Assembly (NCBI RefSeq): GCF_007994075.1
Contig: NZ_VIWU01000001.1
Span: forward strand, 6,572,001-6,636,000
Length of the DNA stretch: 64,000 nucleotides
From: Pseudonocardia hierapolitana
GTDB taxonomy: Bacteria > Actinomycetota > Actinomycetes > Mycobacteriales > Pseudonocardiaceae
Reading direction: 5' to 3'
Below the pieces are notes generated by a model that was not told where the DNA came from, did not search any database, and worked only from the letters and a program-made list of their open reading frames with translations. A program made the position numbers and the translations under genes. Shown piece by piece: positions 59,805-64,000 of this stretch (the stretch's first letter is position 1; every line of letters starts with the position of its first letter).

Positions 59805-61361
59805 TCAGTCCGCGTACCAGTTCGGGAGCTCGTCCTGCATGTCCACCCACACCGACTTGACCCGGGTGTAGTGCTCCATGACCTGCAGGCCGCCCTCCCG
59901 GCCGTAGCCGGACTGCTTGTAGCCGCCGAACGGCACGAGGTGGTTGATCGTCCGGGTGGTGTTGACCCAGACCAGCCCGGCCTCGATGCCGGCGGCGACC
60001 CGGTGGGCCCTGGCGACGTCGCGGGTCCAGACCGACCCGGCGAGGCCGTACTCGGTGTCGTTGGCCTTGGCCAGTGCGTCGGCCTCGTCGGTGAAGGTCA
60101 TCACCCCGGTCACGGGCCCGAAGATCTCCTCGCGGACCATCCGCATCGAGTTGTCGACGCCGTCGAGGATCGTCGGGGTGAAGTAGTAGCCGTCAGCGAG
60201 CGCCGGTTCGGTGGGCCGGGAGCCGCCGCACACGAGCGTCGCGCCCTCCTGCGTGCCGCTCTCCACGTAACCGGCGATCTTGTCGCGGTGCTGCGCGGAG
60301 ATCTGCGAGCCCATCTGGGTCGTCTCGGCCAGGGGGTCACCGACCCGGATCCGCCGGGCGAGCGCGGCGAACCGGTCGAGGAACTCGTCGTGCACGGAGT
60401 CCTGCACGAGGATGCGCGACGCCGCCTGGCAGGTCTGGCCTGCCGCCGAGAAGATGCCGTACGCGGTGCGGTGCACGGCCGCGTCGAGGTCGGCGTCGGC
60501 GAAGACGAGCGTCGGGGACTTGCCGCCCAGCTCGAACGTGACGAGCTTGAGGTCGGCCGCGGCCGTGGCGGCGATCTGCCTGCCCACCTCGGTCGACCCG
60601 GTGAAGGCGATCTTGTCGACCTGCGGGTGCGCCACGAGCGCGGCTCCCGTCGACTCGCCGAACCCGGTCACCACGTTGAACACCCCGTCCGGCAGCCCGA
60701 CCTCGGCGATCAGGTGCGCGAAGGCGATCGAGGACACCGAGGTCTCCTCGGCGGGCTTGAGCACGATCGTGTTTCCGCCCGCGAGCGCCGGGCTGAGCTT
60801 CCAGGCCAGCATGAGCAGCGGGGAGTTCCACGGCACGATCGCGCCCACCACCCCGACGGGCTCGCGGCGGGTGTAGCTGAACGCCGATGCCGGCTGCGGG
60901 TGCGTCTCGCCCAGGACGGTCTGGCAGACGCCTGCGAAGTACTCGAAGTACCGCACGATCGCGTCGATCTCGGCGCGGACCTCCCGCAGCGGCTTGCCGT
61001 TGTCGCGCGACTCGATCACGGCCAGCTCCTCCCGGTGCCGGTCGACGACCGCGGCGATGCGGATCAGGAAGCGGGCTCGGTCGGCGGCGCTGACCCGCGA
61101 CCACGCACCGGTCAGCGCCCGGCGGGCCGCGGAGACCGCGCGGTCGACGTCCGCGGCCGACGACCGGGGGAGCGTGGCCCAGACTCCGCCGTTGCGCGGC
61201 TCGTACGAGTCGAACACCGCCCCGTCCACGGCGCCGGTCCACTGCCCGCCGACGAGCATCGGCAGGGCGACGGGACCCCCGGTGCCGGCGCCGGACCGCG
61301 CGGTCGAGGCGAGGGTGGCGACGAGGTCGGTACCGGTGTCGATCCGGTCCTGGACGGTCAT
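59805..61361 (-). CDS. Aldehyde dehydrogenase family protein
   Basis: 518 residues. Motifs: VPWNSPLLMLAWKLSPALAGGN, FELGGKSPTLVFADADLD, catalytic Cys311 in AGQTCQAASRI, EEIFGPVTGVMTF, and FGGYKQSGYGREGG near the end, typical of the betaine/phenylacetaldehyde-type branch. AGGAGG precedes the ATG. The N-terminus is about 30 residues longer than usual. It lies 31 bases after the zinc alcohol dehydrogenase and would oxidise the aldehyde made by it. Confidence 0.92.
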   Translation of the reverse strand: MTVQDRIDTGTDLVATLASTARSGAGTGGPVALPMLVGGQWTGAVDGAVFDSYEPRNGGVWATLPRSSAADVDRAVSAARRALTGAWSRVSAADRARFLIRIAAVVDRHREELAVIESRDNGKPLREVRAEIDAIVRYFEYFAGVCQTVLGETHPQPASAFSYTRREPVGVVGAIVPWNSPLLMLAWKLSPALAGGNTIVLKPAEETSVSSIAFAHLIAEVGLPDGVFNVVTGFGESTGAALVAHPQVDKIAFTGSTEVGRQIAATAAADLKLVTFELGGKSPTLVFADADLDAAVHRTAYGIFSAAGQTCQAASRILVQDSVHDEFLDRFAALARRIRVGDPLAETTQMGSQISAQHRDKIAGYVESGTQEGATLVCGGSRPTEPALADGYYFTPTILDGVDNSMRMVREEIFGPVTGVMTFTDEADALAKANDTEYGLAGSVWTRDVARAHRVAAGIEAGLVWVNTTRTINHLVPFGGYKQSGYGREGGLQVMEHYTRVKSVWVDMQDELPNWYAD

Positions 61362-61392
61362 CGAGGAGAACCTCCTGCGAGCGTGCGTGGTG

Positions 61393-62514
61393 TCATGAGG
61401 TGGCGGCGGGCAGCAGCACGGGCTTGATCTCCTGGAACGCCTGCATGCGCGAGATCACGTCGTTGACCTGGTCGAGCGGGTACTGCCCGCTGATGAGCCG
61501 GTCGAAGGGCAGCCGGTCGGCGTAGCGCTCCAGCACCGTGAGGGCCTTGTGGTAGTGCGAGACGTCGCCGGAGAACGAGCCGATCACGGTGAGGTTCTTC
61601 TTCGTGATCGTGCCGGGCGCGATCGGCGTGGTGCCGGACCCGAGCTGACCCACCACCAGGTAGCGGGCCCCGAGACCGGCCATCTCGACCCCCTCGGCGA
61701 AGGCGGCCGGGTGCCCGGAGAACTCCGCGACGAGGTCGGCCCCCAGCCCGTCGGTCGCCTCGCGGACGCGGGCGAGCCGGTCGGCGGGGTCGGGCGTGTC
61801 CTCGAGCGAGATCACCTCGTCGGCGCCGAACTCCGTCGCGAGCTGCAGGCGCGCGGCGGGCGCGCCGACCGTCACGACCCGCCCCGCGCCCGCCTGTGCG
61901 AAGAGCCCGGTGGCGAGGATCCCGAGCGGGCCCGCCCCCTGCACGACCACGGTGTGCTCCGGGCCGACCCGGCCGGCCTGCTCCACGGCGTTGACCACGG
62001 AGCGCAGCGCGCAGCTGGCCATGCTGGCCAGCGCGTCCGGGATCGTCTCCGGTACGCGTACCCGGCCCGATCCCGGCAGCACGTAGGAGTGGCGGGCGAA
62101 CCCGCCCATCAGGTACGGCCACTCCTGCATCGAGACGTGGCCGTACGCGGTGCGCTTCAGGCACATCGCGGGCCGCTTGCGCGTGCACATCTCGCAGCGC
62201 CCGCAGAACGAGTGCGTCCAGATCACGCGGTCGCCGACCCGCAGGTCCTGGCCGACGGAGTCGACGTCCGCGCCCTCGCCGATCGCGACGATCCGCCCGA
62301 CCATCTCGTGCCCGAGGATCAGGGGCAGCCGGATGTCGAGGGCCAAGGAGCCTTCCCAGCAGTGCACGTCCGTGCCGCACAGCGAGCACGCCACGACCTC
62401 GACGAGCAGGCCGCCCGCCTCGACCGTGGGCGGCACCGGCACCTCCTCGATGCCGATCGGCTCGCCGAACGCGCGGACGACCGCCGCGAGCGTGCGGTCG
62501 GGAATCGTCGTCAT
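61393..62514 (-). CDS. Zinc-dependent alcohol dehydrogenase
   Basis: 373 residues. Catalytic zinc ligands Cys46 (ACSLCGTDVH) and His69-Glu70 (GHEMVGRIVAIGEG). Structural-zinc cysteines in FCGRCEMCTRKRPAMC. Cofactor motif VVVQGAGPLGILATGLF. GGAG lies upstream of ATG 62514. The QEWPYLMGGFARHSYVLPG segment resembles aryl/threonine-dehydrogenase-like MDRs. It follows the MHS transporter by 14 bases on the minus strand and would oxidise the imported hydroxy compound. Confidence 0.92.
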   Translation of the reverse strand: MTTIPDRTLAAVVRAFGEPIGIEEVPVPPTVEAGGLLVEVVACSLCGTDVHCWEGSLALDIRLPLILGHEMVGRIVAIGEGADVDSVGQDLRVGDRVIWTHSFCGRCEMCTRKRPAMCLKRTAYGHVSMQEWPYLMGGFARHSYVLPGSGRVRVPETIPDALASMASCALRSVVNAVEQAGRVGPEHTVVVQGAGPLGILATGLFAQAGAGRVVTVGAPAARLQLATEFGADEVISLEDTPDPADRLARVREATDGLGADLVAEFSGHPAAFAEGVEMAGLGARYLVVGQLGSGTTPIAPGTITKKNLTVIGSFSGDVSHYHKALTVLERYADRLPFDRLISGQYPLDQVNDVISRMQAFQEIKPVLLPAATS

Positions 62515-62528
62515 CCGCTGGATCTCCT

Positions 62529-63857
62529 TCACAACGCGGTGGGCGCGCCGGCCGCGGGTGCCGGCGTCGTCGTGCGGGTGCGGACCCGGCCCCACAGTGT
62601 GATGACCAGGACTGTCACCAGGCACAGTCCGATGATGTAGAGCGCGACGGGCCAGGGTTCGCCGCCCGAGCGCAGCATCAGGGCGGCGGCGATGAGCGGG
62701 GTGAACCCGCCGATGAGCGCCGCGCCGAGCTGGTAGCCGAGCGATGCGCCGCTGTAGCGGACGCGCGCGTCGAACAGCTCGGAGAAGTACTGGGTCTGGG
62801 CGCCGTACATCGAGGCGTGGCCGACGGCGAGCCCGACGACCAGCGCGACCCACAGCGCACCGGAGGAACCGGTGCCGACGAGCCAGAAGAACGGGAAGGC
62901 GAACACCGCCATGAACGCGGCGCCGAAGACGTACACCGGCCTGCGGCCGACGCGGTCGGCGAGCACGCCGAACAGGCCCACGGTGCCGATCGCGACGAGG
63001 CTCGCGACGAGCACGCCGTTCAGCGCGACGCTCTGGCCAGGCCCGGACTCGCGGTTCGCGAGGGTGAGGGCGAACACCGTGATCAGGTAGAACGTGCCGG
63101 TCTCGGCCGCCTTGGCGCCGAAGGTGACGAAGACGCTGCGTCCACTCGTGCGCAGAGCCTCGACGATCGGGACCTTGACCGGTTCCTGGGCCTGCGCGGC
63201 GGCGCGGGTGAACTCCGGTGACTCCGTGATCGACCGCCGCAGGTACAGCCCGACGACCACGAGCACGAAGCCGAGCAGGAACGGGACGCGCCAGCCCCAG
63301 GAACGGAACTGGTCCTCCGGGAGGAGCAGGAACGCGCCGAGCACGAGGTTCGACACGACGATCCCCGCGTAGACGCCCATCTGCGGCCAGGTGCCGTAGA
63401 AGGCGCGGCGGCCCTCGGGGGCGTGCTCGACCGTCATGATCGCCGCCCCGCCCCACTCCCCGCCGTGGGCGAGGCCCTGCAGGAGGCGCAGCGTGACGAG
63501 CAGGACCGGAGCGGCCATGCCGATGGTCTCGTAGGTGGGCAGCAGGCCGATCCCGACGGTCGCGGCACCCATCAGCCCCAGCGTGGCGATCAGCACCGAC
63601 TTGCGCCCGACCCGGTCCCCGAAGTGTCCGGCGATCACCCCACCCAGCGGGCGGGCGACGAAGCCGACACCGAAGGTGGCCAGGGCGAGCAGGGTGCCGA
63701 CCGCCGGGTCCGTGCTGTGGAAGAACAGCGAACCGAAGATCGTGGCCGAGAGCGCCCCGTAGAGGTAGAAGTCGTAGTACTCGAGCATCGTGCCGATGCC
63801 GCTGGCGAGGGCGACGCGGCGGACCTGCCGCGGCTCCGGTGGGGTGGTTGTCGACAT
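62529..63857 (-). CDS. MFS transporter, MHS family
   Basis: 442 residues, 12 helices. MHS marks: SGIGTMLEYYDFYLYG, FVARPLGGVIAGHFGDRVGRKSVL, GLAHGGEWGGAAIMTVEHAP and MYGAQTQYFSELFDARVRYSGASLGYQLG. GGAAGAGGA precedes the ATG. It is the first complete gene of the minus-strand cluster. The Glu in MLEYYDFYLYG replaces the usual IEW of the other three MHS proteins here. Confidence 0.92.
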   Translation of the reverse strand: MSTTTPPEPRQVRRVALASGIGTMLEYYDFYLYGALSATIFGSLFFHSTDPAVGTLLALATFGVGFVARPLGGVIAGHFGDRVGRKSVLIATLGLMGAATVGIGLLPTYETIGMAAPVLLVTLRLLQGLAHGGEWGGAAIMTVEHAPEGRRAFYGTWPQMGVYAGIVVSNLVLGAFLLLPEDQFRSWGWRVPFLLGFVLVVVGLYLRRSITESPEFTRAAAQAQEPVKVPIVEALRTSGRSVFVTFGAKAAETGTFYLITVFALTLANRESGPGQSVALNGVLVASLVAIGTVGLFGVLADRVGRRPVYVFGAAFMAVFAFPFFWLVGTGSSGALWVALVVGLAVGHASMYGAQTQYFSELFDARVRYSGASLGYQLGAALIGGFTPLIAAALMLRSGGEPWPVALYIIGLCLVTVLVITLWGRVRTRTTTPAPAAGAPTAL

Positions 63858-63897
63858 CCGGGGGTTGTCCTCTTCCTTGAGATGCGATGCCGTTCGG

Positions 63898-64000
63898 TCA
63901 GCTCGTGCGGACGGACGGGGCGTCCGGGGCGGGTTCGGGCGACGGGACCTCCGGCCGGGTGCCGCTGGGCCCGACGACGCTCTCGGACACGAGCCGTGCG
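63898..64000 (-). CDS. 3' end of an unidentified gene (continues beyond window)
   Basis: The last 103 bases encode, on the minus strand, ARLVSESVVGPSGTRPE followed by a Pro/Ser-rich tail and a TGA at 63898-63900. The frame is open to the window edge. A Pro-rich C-terminal tail and correct codon bias are all that can be said. It lies 40 bases upstream of the MHS transporter and could be the first gene of that operon. Confidence 0.4.
   Translation of the reverse strand, partial: ARLVSESVVGPSGTRPEVPSPEPAPDAPSVRTS

Noticed and set aside
1..64000. CRISPR arrays, tRNA or rRNA genes, transposases, integrases
   Set aside because: None seen by eye: no regularly spaced direct repeats, no tRNA-like cloverleaf that I could recognise, no DDE or recombinase motifs. 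A small tRNA could be missed without a scan.

Overview
This GC-rich window reads as actinobacterial chromosome. Strong third-position G/C bias, frequent GTG starts, many AraC/LysR/GntR regulators and xenobiotic-type catabolic operons all point that way. A Pseudonocardia/Amycolatopsis-like organism is my inference; no rRNA or tRNA gene is present to confirm it. I saw no CRISPR array and no intact insertion sequence or prophage.

Layout. (1) 1-2.5 kb: the 3' end of a P-type cation ATPase and a CoA-disulfide-reductase-like flavoprotein. (2) 2.6-8.6 kb: a flavin-centred block with a RutA/SfnG-type FMNH2 monooxygenase, an aldehyde dehydrogenase, an AraC regulator, a bifunctional ribBA and a flavin reductase. 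(3) 8.7-16 kb: a LysR regulator divergent from a succinate-semialdehyde-dehydrogenase-like ALDH, class II fumarase, SDR and MHS transporter, followed by an XRE regulator. (4) 16-21 kb: a three-subunit molybdenum hydroxylase of the PaoABC/YagTSR type, with a Tat-exported 2Fe-2S subunit, a FAD/4Fe-4S subunit, and a Mo subunit carrying two mutually compensating frameshifts; a LysR regulator and a DoxX protein follow. (5) 21.7-32.7 kb: a low-density accessory stretch holding orphan small proteins and several wrecked genes: a beta-helix protein, an SDR and a thiolase each cut to its 3' part, and a haem peroxidase/LysM gene lacking its catalytic core. It also holds an unusual membrane-anchored BAAT-type acyl hydrolase.

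(6) 32.7-48.8 kb is the most interesting region. It has an AraC regulator; an MHS transporter, carboxymuconolactone-decarboxylase-like protein and 3-hydroxyisobutyrate-dehydrogenase-like protein (translationally coupled); and a LysR regulator. Then come P450, 2Fe-2S ferredoxin, ferredoxin reductase, a second P450 and MHS transporter; and finally a FAH-RraA fusion protein, GntR regulator, DapA-like lyase, HpaE and HpaD. HpaD keeps every metal and catalytic residue of homoprotocatechuate 2,3-dioxygenase. The two P450s share an unusual I-helix (GG-x-NEP) that resembles the guaiacol O-demethylase GcoA as I recall it. Together this suggests a catabolic route for methoxylated phenylacetates (for example homovanillate): uptake, oxidative O-demethylation to homoprotocatechuate, meta cleavage, and breakdown to pyruvate plus succinate semialdehyde. 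The ALDH/fumarase cluster at 9.9-12.8 kb could take the succinate semialdehyde onward.

(7) 48.9-56.9 kb: a COMT-like O-methyltransferase, AraC regulator, secreted six-cysteine protein, a LuxR/FAD-monooxygenase/methyltransferase unit, and a quinone-oxidoreductase-like MDR enzyme behind two near-identical TTCGAA palindromes. (8) 57.2-64 kb: a minus-strand catabolic operon with MHS transporter, zinc alcohol dehydrogenase, ALDH, CitE-like lyase, D-2-hydroxyacid dehydrogenase and a GntR regulator, plus the 3' tip of another gene at the right edge.

All functions are assigned by reading motifs, gene context and remembered family features. No database search was run.
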